DNA of 64,000 bases from NCBI GenBank assembly GCA_029251165.1, contig JAQXDW010000043.1, positions 26,019 to 90,018 of the forward strand, given 5' to 3'. The notes under the pieces were generated by a model. The model searched no databases and was not told the origin of the DNA. It worked only from the letters and a program-made list of their open reading frames with translations. Numbering within the stretch: the first letter of the stretch is position 1; every line of letters starts with the position of its first letter. The position numbers were made by a program, and so were the translations under genes. Below are positions 32,414 to 42,894 of the stretch, one piece after another. The DNA comes from Myxococcota bacterium (lineage in GTDB: Bacteria; Myxococcota_A; UBA796).

Positions 32414-34780
32414 GTGCTGCTCCTTCTCAGCCGGCTGTCGGCCGCGATCACCCTCTCGGGTCCGGGCGACACCCTACATGCCACCCTCTACACGGAGGAT
32501 TCCGTTTCAGTCAGCGAGCTCTATGCCGCAGACAATGCCGACCACCGGGTCATGGGCTGGAGACCCGATCAGGCCTCTCGCAGAGAGTGGATCCAGATCA
32601 CGCTGCCAGAGCTGCTGCTCGCGCCGGGACGCTATCGACTGGTCGCCCGATGGTCAGGGACCGTCGAGGAGCAGTGGCTCGAGGTGGAGGCGCCTCCGGG
32701 TTCACCGGTCGAGGTCGTGCTTCCCCCGGGGGCAGCCGGTGCGATTGCATGGTCAATGGAGGGACAGGATGCCTGGCAGCAGCTCGCCTATGCCCCCGCC
32801 GGTCAGCCGCTGCACCTCACTCCAGGCCGCTGGCAGGCTGCTGCGCTGGGGATCGAGCGACCGCACGTTGAGCAGCTCCACGCCCCGGCCTCTCGAGTCC
32901 GGCTCGACTCTCCCCTCCAGCCCCTCCCCCGACAGTCCACCGAGAGCCGGTTCTTCGGGCTGCTCCTGCTGCCCGCCACGATCCTGCTCGGCGGCCTGGG
33001 CCTGGGAGCGCGCCGGCTCGCACGCCACCCCGGGGCGCTCGGCCTCGTCCTCGCCGCCCTCGCGACCGGACTGCTCGCCATCAGCCCGGTGCTGCGACAG
33101 GCCGGCGGGGCGCTGCTGTCTGCCGGTGGTCCGATTCAGGATCCAGAAGACTCCGTAGCCCTGCTGGCGAGCATCATCGATGGCGTGAGCCGACTCTCTG
33201 ATGTCGGGCGTGCCTATGCATGGCCGGAGGGCGCCTCCTGGCTGACCGTGGGACCATCCTGGCTGGGGTACCTGCCGGCAGGGCTCATCGGCGCCGTGAC
33301 TGATCCGCTGCTCGGACACAACCTCGGCGTCGGTGCCGGGATGGCTGGCCTGTCTCTGGCGACCGCGCTGCTCGCGCGCAGCCTCGGCCTCAGCCTGCCC
33401 CTGTCCATCGCTGCTGGTGCCGCTGCTGCGCTGTGCCCTGCGGTCATTGACGAGGTGGATGCGATCAGCCTCGACCGGGCCACCCTCTACACCACTCCCC
33501 TCGCCCTGCTCTGCCTGCACCGCGCCGTCACCCGTCCTGGGCTGCGGTGGCCCGTGGCCGCCGGGCTGGCCGTCGCCGCCGGGATCTATGGGCAGGTCTA
33601 CTACGGCATCTTCTTTGCGGTGGCCGCGCCAGTGCTCGGAGGCATCCGCCTGCTGGGTGGTGTGGCTGGAGGGCGGCGGGCTGGGCTGGGTCGCCTGCTC
33701 CTGGCGGGCCTCATCGCAGGGGTCCTGGCGGGTCCGGGGCTGTACACCCTGCGCGCAGGCACCGCAGGGCTCTACGACGACACCGCCCCCCTCACCGACT
33801 GGCGGAGTCCGGTGACCGCCGAGGCGGCCAACCGCTTCCTCTCCCGCTCCGATCGCCGCGAGCTGCCGATGGAGACCGCCGAGCAGCGCCTGCTGACGAC
33901 GACCGACCTCGCGCAGTCTGCCGAGGAGGTCGCGATGCCAGCCGGCTTCGTGGGCGGGGTCGCGTGGTGGGGGCTGGCGCTGGTGTCTGTCTTGCTCGCT
34001 CGACGCCGAGGACTGGCGCTGTTGCTGGTGGCAGATGTCGGCGTCCTGCTGCTGCTGTCGCTGGGCCCCATGCTCAAGACTGCCGCCGGGTGGACCGGAG
34101 TTCCGCTGCCGCACTACCTCCTGATGCTCACGGTGCCTGGCTTTGATCAGCTCAAGAACGTTCATCGGTTTGCCCTGATGGCCGCGACCATCGCACCCAT
34201 CCCTCTTGCGCTGGGCATCTCCGGGCTCGCCGAGCGCCTGCCTCGGGGCCGTACAGCAGCAGAGTACCTGCTCGCTGGGGGGCTGATGGTGTCGCTGCTG
34301 CGGCTCGATCCCGCCGGTCAGGTTCGGCTCAGCCACCCTCCCCGAGCCGCATGGTATCCCCAGAGCAGCACCCTCCAGGCCCTCTCCGGGACGCCAGCGA
34401 TCGCGCTACCGATGCGTCATCCCACCCCGCGGACGCTTGCGGTCTCCGCAGCCCGACACGGCGTTCCGCTGGTAAACCCGCCGCCGTTTGAGGTTGCCCG
34501 CAGTCACCTGTCTCCCTGGGCCGAGGACAACGCCCTGCTCAACCGCCTCGCGGCACTGTCCGCCAGCACCCGGGTCACCCGGATGGTTCTCGCCAGTGAC
34601 TACACCGCAGATCTTGCCGCGCTCTGGGATGCCGGTGTTCGGGCCGTGCTTCTGTTCCCCGCCGAGCTGGAGCAGCACGATGCCGCCACCACACTCCTCG
34701 ATGACATCCTGGTCCGTGCAGGTGCAGACTCGACCGTGATCGCCTGGCACCTCAGGCCAGCCCACGCCCCCGAGCAGTGA
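32414..34780 (+). CDS. Large polytopic membrane protein, GT-C-like, with N-terminal beta domain (paralogue A)
   Basis: 788 residues from a GTG that follows the previous TGA without a gap. A signal-like start precedes a beta-rich extracytoplasmic domain (about 15-170). About 11 helices follow, and then a soluble C-terminal domain of about 150 residues. Shared signatures with the gene at 51531 are 'WPEGASWLTVGPSWLGY', 'GHNLGVG', 'SLDRATLYTTPLALLCL', 'GQVYYGIFF' and 'PGFDQLKNVHRFALMA'. The arrangement suits GT-C/YfhO-like glycosyltransferases, but an acidic catalytic loop is not proven. The 3' end overlaps the convergent exonuclease by 29 bp. Confidence 0.75.
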   Translation: MLLLLSRLSAAITLSGPGDTLHATLYTEDSVSVSELYAADNADHRVMGWRPDQASRREWIQITLPELLLAPGRYRLVARWSGTVEEQWLEVEAPPGSPVEVVLPPGAAGAIAWSMEGQDAWQQLAYAPAGQPLHLTPGRWQAAALGIERPHVEQLHAPASRVRLDSPLQPLPRQSTESRFFGLLLLPATILLGGLGLGARRLARHPGALGLVLAALATGLLAISPVLRQAGGALLSAGGPIQDPEDSVALLASIIDGVSRLSDVGRAYAWPEGASWLTVGPSWLGYLPAGLIGAVTDPLLGHNLGVGAGMAGLSLATALLARSLGLSLPLSIAAGAAAALCPAVIDEVDAISLDRATLYTTPLALLCLHRAVTRPGLRWPVAAGLAVAAGIYGQVYYGIFFAVAAPVLGGIRLLGGVAGGRRAGLGRLLLAGLIAGVLAGPGLYTLRAGTAGLYDDTAPLTDWRSPVTAEAANRFLSRSDRRELPMETAEQRLLTTTDLAQSAEEVAMPAGFVGGVAWWGLALVSVLLARRRGLALLLVADVGVLLLLSLGPMLKTAAGWTGVPLPHYLLMLTVPGFDQLKNVHRFALMAATIAPIPLALGISGLAERLPRGRTAAEYLLAGGLMVSLLRLDPAGQVRLSHPPRAAWYPQSSTLQALSGTPAIALPMRHPTPRTLAVSAARHGVPLVNPPPFEVARSHLSPWAEDNALLNRLAALSASTRVTRMVLASDYTADLAALWDAGVRAVLLFPAELEQHDAATTLLDDILVRAGADSTVIAWHLRPAHAPEQ

Positions 34781-35522
34781 GCCGAAGCCCACGCCCCAGG
34801 CCCGCATCCACGGCCAGACCGAGCCGAATCAGCTCGCGAGCCGTTCGGGGATACCAGCGCTTGGCGTCCGGCCAGCGGGCGCGCAGGTGACCGACATTCG
34901 CCGGACGAGGGTCGCGCTCAGCGAGCACCTCCAGAGCCCGACTGGCGTTGGAAGAGCGGTGCATCGGATCGCGGAGGTGCTGAAAGACCGCGACGAGGCC
35001 ACGTGCATCATCGATTCCCCGATGCTCGGTTCCGGAAATGGGAATATCCAGGTGACGAAGCGCCTGCCTCTGTCCGCACCGGAGACGACGTCCGGTGTGT
35101 CCACGCACCCATGCCGTGAACTCCTCCTTGGCATCGATCGGCGTCCAGGATGGCATCGGCAGACTGGCTGCAGCAGCCTCCGCGACGAGCTGGTTGTGAT
35201 CGAACCGACTCCAGGAGACCAGCCCGACACCTTCCGTCCCACCCATCCAGTCGACAAGCGCCAGATACGCTTCAGAAAGCGGAGCAGATGCATCCACGTC
35301 AGCCTGGGTGATGCTGGTGAGCCGGGTGCAGAAGGCAGAGAGCTTGGGATGGAGGACCGGACGGACGAAGCGCTGGAACTCGCCCGCCGGCTGCAGGGAC
35401 TCGTTCAGCATCACTGCACCGATCTCGATGATCTCTGATTCCTCCGCCTGTCGGGCCGACAGCACAGGGTCTTCGGACTCCGACCAGCAGGTCGCCTCCA
35501 GGTCCACCACGATGAACCGCAT
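34752..35522 (-). CDS. DEDDh-family 3'-5' exonuclease (ERI1/KapD-like)
   Basis: 256 residues. ExoI is VVDLEAT (Asp7, Glu9), ExoII lies around 'SWSRFDHNQL', and ExoIII is HRGIDDARGL, with the His and Asp of the DEDDh class. Such proteins trim RNA or DNA 3' ends; KapD and ERI1 relatives act on RNA. A C-terminal extension of about 60 residues is basic and Arg-rich. The ATG at 35522 has AGGAG 5 nt upstream, better than the GTG at 35528. It converges on the polytopic gene. Confidence 0.88.
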   Translation of the reverse strand: MRFIVVDLEATCWSESEDPVLSARQAEESEIIEIGAVMLNESLQPAGEFQRFVRPVLHPKLSAFCTRLTSITQADVDASAPLSEAYLALVDWMGGTEGVGLVSWSRFDHNQLVAEAAAASLPMPSWTPIDAKEEFTAWVRGHTGRRLRCGQRQALRHLDIPISGTEHRGIDDARGLVAVFQHLRDPMHRSSNASRALEVLAERDPRPANVGHLRARWPDAKRWYPRTARELIRLGLAVDAGLGRGLRLTARGRGLA

Positions 35523-35971
35523 CCCCACTCCTATGGTCTCGGGCTGACGGTATATGCGCCAAGAGGGGTGGAAACAACGCCCCTGTACAGGGCGAGAGGC
35601 ACACCGAGCAGGACCTCGGACAGAACCGCACCGAGATCAGCTCACCGGGCGCAGCATCCGGCCTCTCTGAGCATCGCGGCTCCGCTGAGCGATGCCACAG
35701 AGACATGCATCCGCCTCATGAGAACAGCACCGCCAGAGCAGACCAGCCGGCAACACCGCAGAAGAGAAGACTTTGTTTCCCTCCTGACCGAAGATTCAAG
35801 ATTCGCTGTCATAGCGGGAATACTGGCAAAATCTCATGAGTAAAAAAAACATGCACCCTTTGACAGTCGCTTTCTATGGAGCTTTTATGAATTTGCGCCG
35901 AGTTAGTTCGACAGGTAAACAAACCTTAAGAATTCACGATGGAACGCCACCATCTCTCTACGGATGTCGTC
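35523..35971. other. 449-bp non-coding, relatively AT-rich gap with glucan-locus promoter
   Basis: Divergent gap between the exonuclease and the glucan locus. The first half is ordinary GC-rich sequence. From about 35770 to 35940 it becomes clearly AT-rich with runs of A (TAAAAAAAAC at 35841), unlike anything else in the window. Short ORFs here lack ribosome sites. It carries a sigma70-type promoter (35860-35888) and a leader of about 75 nt. Confidence 0.7.
35860..35888 (+). promoter_or_regulatory. Sigma70-type promoter of the beta-glucan locus
   Basis: A perfect -35 TTGACA (35860-35865) is followed after 17 nt by TTTTAT (35883-35888, 4/6 to the -10). The predicted start is about 35895, some 77 nt before the first lipoprotein ATG. 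The surrounding AT-rich sequence supports promoter use. Confidence 0.5.
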
Positions 35972-36754
<783 letters not shown>

Positions 36755-36812
36755 CCTCGCCAACATCCCCCGATAGTCAAATTCGCTTTCTCTCATGAGC
36801 CTTGAGGTGTCG

Positions 36813-39800
36813 ATGAACCGGATCATTTTGGCAATGCTTGGGTGCAGTCTCGCCTCGCGCGCCTGGGCTGCACCAAATCACGTCGCGGTTGTCGAAGATG
36901 ATCAGGGATTCCGCCTCCAGGTCGATGGCGTGGACACCTACGTCTACGGCATGAACTGGGGCTATCTGCCCATCGGCGAGAACTACAGCTACGACTTCTG
37001 GGGGCAGGATGAGGCCTTCGTCACGGAGACGCTGAAGCGCGAGATGGCCTTGCTGAAGCGAATGGGCGTCAACTCCATTCGCCAGTTCCCAGGAATTCCG
37101 CCGCAGTGGGTCACCTGGATCTACGACAACTACGGCATCACGACGATGATGAACCCCCACTTCGGGCGGTACGGCCTCACCATCGATGGCCGCTGGGTTC
37201 CAACCACCGACTACTCCGACACCCGGACCCGTGAGGTCATCCTGGAGGAGACCCTCGCGGTCGTCGAGCAGTACAAAGATGTCCGCGGCATCCTGCTGTT
37301 CTTGCTGGGCAACGAGAACAACTACGGCCTCTCCTGGAGCAGCTTCGAGATCGAGGCCCTGCCGAAGGGTGAGCAGAACACTGCGCGCGCCAGGCACCTC
37401 TACAGCCTGTGGGGAGAGGCTGTCGACGCCATCCACGCTGTCGATGGTGACCACCCCGTTGCCATCTGCAACGGCGATCTCCAGTACGCAGAGCTGATCG
37501 CAGAGCTGGTTCCGAACCTCGACATCCTCGGCTCCAACGTCTATCGGGGAGCCTCATCGACCGACATCTTTCAGCGCACCCGCGACGAGCTCGGGGTGCC
37601 GTTTCTGTACACAGAGTTTGGCTCAGACGCCTACAACGCCCGCGATGCCAAGGAAGATCACCTCGCCCAGGCCAGCTACCTTCGCGATCAGTGGCGAGAG
37701 CTGTATGAGCAGAGCTGGGGCAAGGGCAGCTCCGGCACAGCGATCGGTGGCTACGTCTTCCAGTGGTCGGACGGGTGGTGGAAGTACCTCCAGGTAGAAA
37801 ACCTCGACGTACACGACAACACTGCTTCCTGGCCCAACAACGCCTACGCCTTTGACTTCGTCGAGGGCCAGAACAACATGAACGAGGAGTGGTTCGGGAT
37901 CACCGCCAAGGGGCCTCCAGATCCGCAGGGACGCTACGACGTCTATCCCCGCTCGGCCTACTACCTGCTGCAGGATGCCTTCGAGCTGGATGTCTACGCG
38001 CCGTCGACGACCCGAGACCGCATCGCCGACCACTTCGGGCGGCTGGAGCCCTCAAGCTACGCCGCCCCCTACGCCGCCGATCAGGCTGCCATGGCGGTCA
38101 AGCGCCTCTCGAAGGTCCGACTCGACGACGTCCGGCTCGACTTCTCCACGACTGCCAGCAGCAGCAACGTCGCGGCTGGCGGGCTGACCATCCCCACCCT
38201 GGACCACACCGAGAGCGTCTTCATCGACACCAGCGTCCATCCCTCGGCTGACTTCCGAGCCTCAGCCTCGGTCAACCTCCTGGGGAACGTGGCGAGCAAC
38301 CGCATCGACAACATCTTCTACGAGAACCGAGGCAGCGGCCTCTCCATCGAAGATGCCGCTGGGGCCACCGTCGACCTCTCCGGTCTGGAGCGCGTCCGCC
38401 TCTACGGCGCAGACTTCCAGTGGCAGAATGATCGCTTCGACCTGGAGGGCTTCTACCGGCGCGGGCACTACCACTGGGCCTATGAAGGCGACGTCTTTGG
38501 GATCTACCGAGAGGCGTTCTACGGCAACGCGCTCGACATCTACAACGGCAACGCGCCGATCGGCGTCGAGCTGACCGGCAAGGGCAAGCTCGGCTGGCTG
38601 GAGGCAGCGTTTGGCCCCGAGCTGTTCTGGGGCGCCAACCCCGCCGCGACCGTCAAGGCACGGCGCGCGGTGGGCGGGGTGACCATCACCGCGATGCACT
38701 GGGAGGAGTTCGCTCGGGCAAGCACCGACCAGATCAGCCGCGCCATCCCCGAGCCGCAGTCTCGAAAGACCACCCTTGCGCTGGAGACCGAGCGGGGCCC
38801 GTTCGGCCTGACCCTCGGCGGAATCACCGCAGGCTCCAACCGCATCGGCTGGGAGTTTCAGGAGCTCGTGCCCGCGCGCGGCGACACCTCCTACCTCGAC
38901 AGCGGCAGCGATGTCCTCATCGACGAGATCACCGCACTCGACACCCTCGGCGGTCGGGCAAAGCTCACGATGCAGGTTGGTCCGGTCTCGGCCTATGTGC
39001 AGGGAGCAGTGAAGGGGCTGGTCGCTGACGGCGGCGGTGATCCCACGATCACCTTCACCGGCTGGACCCTCAAGGAGAGCGGTCGCGGAAATCAGATCTC
39101 CGGCCTCGGCGGTGCCTCGGTTCGGCTCGGAAAGTTCGAGATCGCCCCGAACGTCCTGTGGCAGAAGCCCCTCGTCGGCCCGGTCACCTCCGTCGACGGC
39201 TCCTACAATGCGGAGACCGGCTGGTTCTATGGCTCCTTGCGGCCCCGGAACATCTTCGACGATCCGTTCGTGGTCCGAGACAACCGAGAGACCACCGCCT
39301 TCGAGCTGCTGCTCAGCTTCGATCCGACTCCAGAGACCTGGATGTGGGCGTGGGACAACGTCACTCGCGAGGATGCCGCCTACGCCACGAGCCTCAACTT
39401 CGTCTACCGCATGCAGCCCACGTCGACCGACGCCGGGATCGGGTTCACCGAGGACGGCGTGGTGTTTGTCTTCGGCAAGGCCCCGCCGGCTCAGGACGTG
39501 TGGGATCTCAAGTGGCGGGGCATCTCCGCGATTCGCGGTGACACGCGAATCACCCACACCCTCTACGGCGGAACCGCACAGTCCACAGGTGAGGATGACC
39601 GGCTCATTACCCGCTATGGTGGAGATCTATCGCTGTGGTGGCGGACCGCGGCGTTCACCGGAGCCGTCAAGATCAATGACTGGGGCCCCTATGACTACCA
39701 CCGGAATTTCAACCTGACCTTTCCACTCCAGCTCATCGGTGATGCCTCTGTCGGCCTGGAGCATCCCCGCTATGACGGCAGCGGAACCCGACTGGGTGTC

Positions 39801-39917
39801 AGCGGAAAGCTCCGGTACCTCGATGAAAATTCAGAGCGATATGTACCTGGCGCCGGCGGCTACGGCGTCTGGGGACAGGAGCTTGAGATCGGCGCCTACG
39901 TCAAGGTGGGGATGTGA
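36813..39917 (+). CDS. TIM-barrel glycoside hydrolase (clan A, GH2/GH72-like) with beta-rich, barrel-like C-terminus
   Basis: 1034 residues. The signal is cleaved near AWA (about residue 19). Residues 22-430 are a clan-A TIM barrel: 'GVNSIRQFPG' on an early strand, acid/base Glu168 in GNENN and nucleophile Glu268 in YTEFG. The rest (430-1034) is beta-strand rich with alternating residues ('LYGADFQWQNDRFDLEGFYR', 'FTGAVKINDWGPYDYH', 'LEIGAYVKVGM'), as in an outer-membrane barrel. I infer a surface-anchored beta-glucan-active enzyme. The ATG at 36813 is chosen over 36795 because GAGGTG sits 4 nt upstream. It is followed within 2 nt by a lipoprotein gene. Confidence 0.75.
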   Translation: MNRIILAMLGCSLASRAWAAPNHVAVVEDDQGFRLQVDGVDTYVYGMNWGYLPIGENYSYDFWGQDEAFVTETLKREMALLKRMGVNSIRQFPGIPPQWVTWIYDNYGITTMMNPHFGRYGLTIDGRWVPTTDYSDTRTREVILEETLAVVEQYKDVRGILLFLLGNENNYGLSWSSFEIEALPKGEQNTARARHLYSLWGEAVDAIHAVDGDHPVAICNGDLQYAELIAELVPNLDILGSNVYRGASSTDIFQRTRDELGVPFLYTEFGSDAYNARDAKEDHLAQASYLRDQWRELYEQSWGKGSSGTAIGGYVFQWSDGWWKYLQVENLDVHDNTASWPNNAYAFDFVEGQNNMNEEWFGITAKGPPDPQGRYDVYPRSAYYLLQDAFELDVYAPSTTRDRIADHFGRLEPSSYAAPYAADQAAMAVKRLSKVRLDDVRLDFSTTASSSNVAAGGLTIPTLDHTESVFIDTSVHPSADFRASASVNLLGNVASNRIDNIFYENRGSGLSIEDAAGATVDLSGLERVRLYGADFQWQNDRFDLEGFYRRGHYHWAYEGDVFGIYREAFYGNALDIYNGNAPIGVELTGKGKLGWLEAAFGPELFWGANPAATVKARRAVGGVTITAMHWEEFARASTDQISRAIPEPQSRKTTLALETERGPFGLTLGGITAGSNRIGWEFQELVPARGDTSYLDSGSDVLIDEITALDTLGGRAKLTMQVGPVSAYVQGAVKGLVADGGGDPTITFTGWTLKESGRGNQISGLGGASVRLGKFEIAPNVLWQKPLVGPVTSVDGSYNAETGWFYGSLRPRNIFDDPFVVRDNRETTAFELLLSFDPTPETWMWAWDNVTREDAAYATSLNFVYRMQPTSTDAGIGFTEDGVVFVFGKAPPAQDVWDLKWRGISAIRGDTRITHTLYGGTAQSTGEDDRLITRYGGDLSLWWRTAAFTGAVKINDWGPYDYHRNFNLTFPLQLIGDASVGLEHPRYDGSGTRLGVSGKLRYLDENSERYVPGAGGYGVWGQELEIGAYVKVGM

Positions 39918-39918
39918 G

Positions 39919-40473
39919 ATGAAGTACGGACTGCCTGCACTCTTTCTGCTCGGCTGCCAGACGCCGCCGGCTGCGACCTACCACTACGGCGTTCCGCTGG
40001 ATGAGGTCTCCTTCAACCTCTACAGCCTCTCGATGGGGGTCTATCCAGACACCTCAGTGCTCGATGATCCCGCCAATCCCTTCGCCGGCGGCGGACTCGA
40101 CGGCGACCTGCGCTGGGACATCAACTCCGGCGGGCTCTCAGTGGCTGCGTTCTATGCCTGGGCGACCTGGCTGACCTACCAGCCGAGCGGAGAGGCACAG
40201 TTCTACAGCGCCGCCTCCCTGCACGATGTCTACGGCCTCGGACTGTGTGAGGACACCGACCTCTACTACGTCCGTGGCCTCGCGCTCGACGGCTACCAGT
40301 CGATGCTCGACAATTTCCCTGACGCCGTCACCTACGACGCCACCGGCACCATCGCCTACAGCCTCGCCCCGCAGGCGATCGCTGGAATCGAGGCGCTCGG
40401 CGGCACCGTCGAGGGGGGCTGGACTGTCATCACCCAGGACGACGGCTCGACCGTCGTCGTCCAGTCTCAGTGA
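39919..40473 (+). CDS. Lipoprotein of unknown function in the glucan locus
   Basis: 184 residues. The signal MKYGLPALFLLGC is lipidated at Cys13. The mature part is rich in Tyr, Trp and Gly with a single further Cys, and no family is recognised. It starts 2 nt after the glycosidase stop, with GGTGGGG upstream, and is followed 8 nt later by a second lipoprotein, so it belongs to the locus. A binding or anchoring role at the surface is inferred only from context. Confidence 0.7.
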   Translation: MKYGLPALFLLGCQTPPAATYHYGVPLDEVSFNLYSLSMGVYPDTSVLDDPANPFAGGGLDGDLRWDINSGGLSVAAFYAWATWLTYQPSGEAQFYSAASLHDVYGLGLCEDTDLYYVRGLALDGYQSMLDNFPDAVTYDATGTIAYSLAPQAIAGIEALGGTVEGGWTVITQDDGSTVVVQSQ

Positions 40474-40481
40474 GGTGCCTC

Positions 40482-41117
40482 ATGATCCGCATCTGCCCAG
40501 CCCTGATGCTGCTGATTGCCTGTCGCCCAGATCCCGGAGATCCCAGCTATCCCGACCCTGATGCCATCTCCTATGGCGAGGAAGACGGACTGCTGGAGGG
40601 ACCGGACCCCTACGAGGATGGCGATGCTCGGCTGAGCTTCGGGCTGTTCTACGAGAGCGGCTACTCCGATCTCATCCAGATCGACGACGTCAGCAATCAC
40701 TACTACGTCTATGACGGGACCTACAGCGAAGAGGTCGATCTCCAGGATCGCATCGAGGGTCGCTCCAGCACCGTCCTGGTCATGGGCACTGCTGGCTGGT
40801 TCGGCGGCGGCATTCACTGGGACGGCGGCGGTGACCTCAGCGACTGGAGCACCCTGTTCGTCAGCTTCCGCTCCAGCGCAGCGGGACTGGACGACTTCGA
40901 CATTCGAATGAACGGCGGAGCCGAAGGCGGCGTCCTTGCATCAGACTACGGCTTCAGCGCCAACGGAGAATGGCACAACCTCGCGATACCGCTGACGGAC
41001 TTCGAGGGCGCCGGGGTCGACCTCGCCACCCTCACCGTCCCGTTCATCCTCATCGGTGAGGGTGTGAGCGAGGGCGATGAGCTGAAGATCGACAACCTCT
41101 ACATCACCAAGGACTGA
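40482..41117 (+). CDS. Lipoprotein with galactose-binding-like CBM
   Basis: 211 residues. The signal MIRICPALMLLIAC is lipidated at Cys14. A beta-sandwich with 'WSTLFVSFRSS', 'DDFDIRMNGG', 'NGEWHNLAIPLTDF' and the closing 'DELKIDNLYI' resembles ExoP_C or CBM11-type domains seen with bacterial beta-glucanases. The ATG at 40482 has GAGGTG 4 nt upstream; a GTG at 40470 is less likely. It ends 3 nt before the GH16 gene. Confidence 0.75.
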   Translation: MIRICPALMLLIACRPDPGDPSYPDPDAISYGEEDGLLEGPDPYEDGDARLSFGLFYESGYSDLIQIDDVSNHYYVYDGTYSEEVDLQDRIEGRSSTVLVMGTAGWFGGGIHWDGGGDLSDWSTLFVSFRSSAAGLDDFDIRMNGGAEGGVLASDYGFSANGEWHNLAIPLTDFEGAGVDLATLTVPFILIGEGVSEGDELKIDNLYITKD

Positions 41118-41120
41118 GCC

Positions 41121-41930
41121 ATGCGAGCCTACCTACTCAGCGCAGTCCTGATCGGCTGCGCAGCGCCTGACAGTAGCGAGCTGGCGGAGGACTTCGGGAC
41201 CTGGGAGCTGGTCTGGGAGGATGACTTCGAGGGCAGCCAGGGCGAAGCGATCGACACCACCACCTGGACCCATGAGGTCGGTGGAGACGGCTGGGGCAAC
41301 GAGCAGCTGGAGCACAACACCGACCGGACCGACAATGTCCGCCTCGATGGTGCCGGCAACCTCGAGATCGTCGCCCTGAAGGAAGACTTCGAGGGCAACA
41401 GCTACACCAGCGGTCGGATTCGCTCTCTCGGCGGCTACCAGCAGTCCTATGGACGCTATGAGGCACGGATCAAGCTGCCGGAAGGCAAGGGGCTCTGGCC
41501 GGCGTTCTGGATGCTCGGTGCTGACTTCGAGCAGGTCGGCTGGCCGACCTGCGGTGAGATCGACATCATGGAGTTCCGCGGCGACGAGACCTACGTCTCG
41601 CTCGGGACCATCCACGGCCCCGGATACTCTGGCGGTGAGGGCATCGGTGCGGAATACACCCTTCCAGAAGGAACGTTCACCGATGACTACCACACCTTCG
41701 CTGTCGAGGTCGATCCCGAGCACATCGCCTGGTATGTCGACGACACGCTGTTCCAGCGCATCACTCCGGCGGACCTGCCTGCGGGGACACCCTGGGTCTT
41801 TGACGACTCGCTATTCTTCATCCTCAACCTCGCCGTCGGCGGTGCCTTCCTGAGCAACCCAGACGAGAACACCGCGTTCCCTGCGACGATGTCTGTGGAC
41901 TACGTTCGAGCCTACGAGCGGGTCGACTGA
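41121..41930 (+). CDS. GH16 beta-glucanase (laminarinase-type) lipoprotein
   Basis: 269 residues. The signal is lipidated at Cys13. The catalytic signature is GEIDIME (145-151): nucleophile Glu146, Asp148, acid/base Glu151, which is the beta-bulge form of laminarinases. Trp-rich substrate strands such as 'GLWPAFWMLG' and 'WTHEVGGDGWGNEQLEHNT' agree. It cleaves internal beta-1,3 (or 1,3-1,4) glucan bonds outside the cell. The neighbour genes (GH17, symporter) extend the same pathway. Confidence 0.95.
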   Translation: MRAYLLSAVLIGCAAPDSSELAEDFGTWELVWEDDFEGSQGEAIDTTTWTHEVGGDGWGNEQLEHNTDRTDNVRLDGAGNLEIVALKEDFEGNSYTSGRIRSLGGYQQSYGRYEARIKLPEGKGLWPAFWMLGADFEQVGWPTCGEIDIMEFRGDETYVSLGTIHGPGYSGGEGIGAEYTLPEGTFTDDYHTFAVEVDPEHIAWYVDDTLFQRITPADLPAGTPWVFDDSLFFILNLAVGGAFLSNPDENTAFPATMSVDYVRAYERVD

Positions 41931-41931
41931 G

Positions 41932-42891
41932 GTGAGCCTGCTTATCGCTCTCGCGCTCTCTTGTGCGCGCTCCGCTCCGCCGATGGTTCCCACAGCTGAG
42001 GCCCGGCGAGCGTTCACACCGGCCCACGACAGCCAGCGCGTCATCGCGGGGATCTCTTATGGGCCATATCGAGAGGGACAGCGACCAGGCGGCCCGGAGC
42101 CCTCCGTCGCTCAGCTCCGCGAGGATCTCCACATCATCGCGAAGCGCTGGAACATGATCCGCCTCTACAGCAGCCGCGGCCCCGCGGAAGCCATCCTCCG
42201 CACAATCCAGGAAGACGCGCTGCCGATCGTGGTCGTCGTCGGGGCCTGGATCTCTGCAGATGATCCCGAGGCCGACGCCGCAGAAATCGCGCAGGCCATC
42301 CGACTCGCCGACGCCTACCCAGCGCAGGTCGCCGCAGTGAGTGTGGGCAACGAGACGCAGGTGTCCTGGTCAGGCCACCGCAGCGATCAGGCCGCGCTGA
42401 TCGGCCACATCCACACGGTGCGAGACGCCATCCATCAGCCCGTGACCACGGCCGATGACTACAATTTTTGGAACAAGCCCGAGAGCCAGCCGGTCGCTGA
42501 CGAGGTCGACTTCCTGCTGCTGCATGCCTACGCCATGTGGAATCAGCAGCCGCTGGATGAGGCGGTCGACTGGACCGCGCAGACCATCGCCTCGATCCGG
42601 GATCACCATCCCCGGCTGCCGATCGTCCTCGGCGAGACCGGCTGGGCCACCGCACTGAACCCCGACGGCGACGAAGTTCAGTACATCAAGGCGGAGGCGG
42701 GAGAAGCCGAGCAGGCCGTGTTCTACGAAGCCTTCGCCGCGTGGGCGGAGCAGGCGGAGCAGCCGTACTTCTACTTTGAGGCTTTCGACGAGCCCTGGAA
42801 GGGAGGCGAGGATCCACGCGAAGTGGAGAAGCACTGGGGGCTGTATCGCGTCGATCGATCTCCCAAGACCGCAGCAGAGGAAGAGGAATAG
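41932..42891 (+). CDS. GH17-like beta-1,3-glucanase or glucanosyltransferase lipoprotein
   Basis: 319 residues from a GTG 1 nt after the GH16 stop. The signal MSLLIALALSC is lipidated at Cys11. The TIM barrel has the acid/base Glu141 in VGNET and the nucleophile Glu235 in LGETGW, with 'GISYGPYREGQ' and 'RLYSS' as in GH17. It would trim oligosaccharides released by the GH16 enzyme. The alternative is a related GH72 or GH5-type member. Confidence 0.88.
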   Translation: MSLLIALALSCARSAPPMVPTAEARRAFTPAHDSQRVIAGISYGPYREGQRPGGPEPSVAQLREDLHIIAKRWNMIRLYSSRGPAEAILRTIQEDALPIVVVVGAWISADDPEADAAEIAQAIRLADAYPAQVAAVSVGNETQVSWSGHRSDQAALIGHIHTVRDAIHQPVTTADDYNFWNKPESQPVADEVDFLLLHAYAMWNQQPLDEAVDWTAQTIASIRDHHPRLPIVLGETGWATALNPDGDEVQYIKAEAGEAEQAVFYEAFAAWAEQAEQPYFYFEAFDEPWKGGEDPREVEKHWGLYRVDRSPKTAAEEEE

Positions 42892-42894
42892 GAC

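Noticed and set aside
32753..34336. 527-codon minus-strand ORF
   Set aside because: Antisense of the polytopic gene; Gln/Arg/Gly-rich translation without domains.
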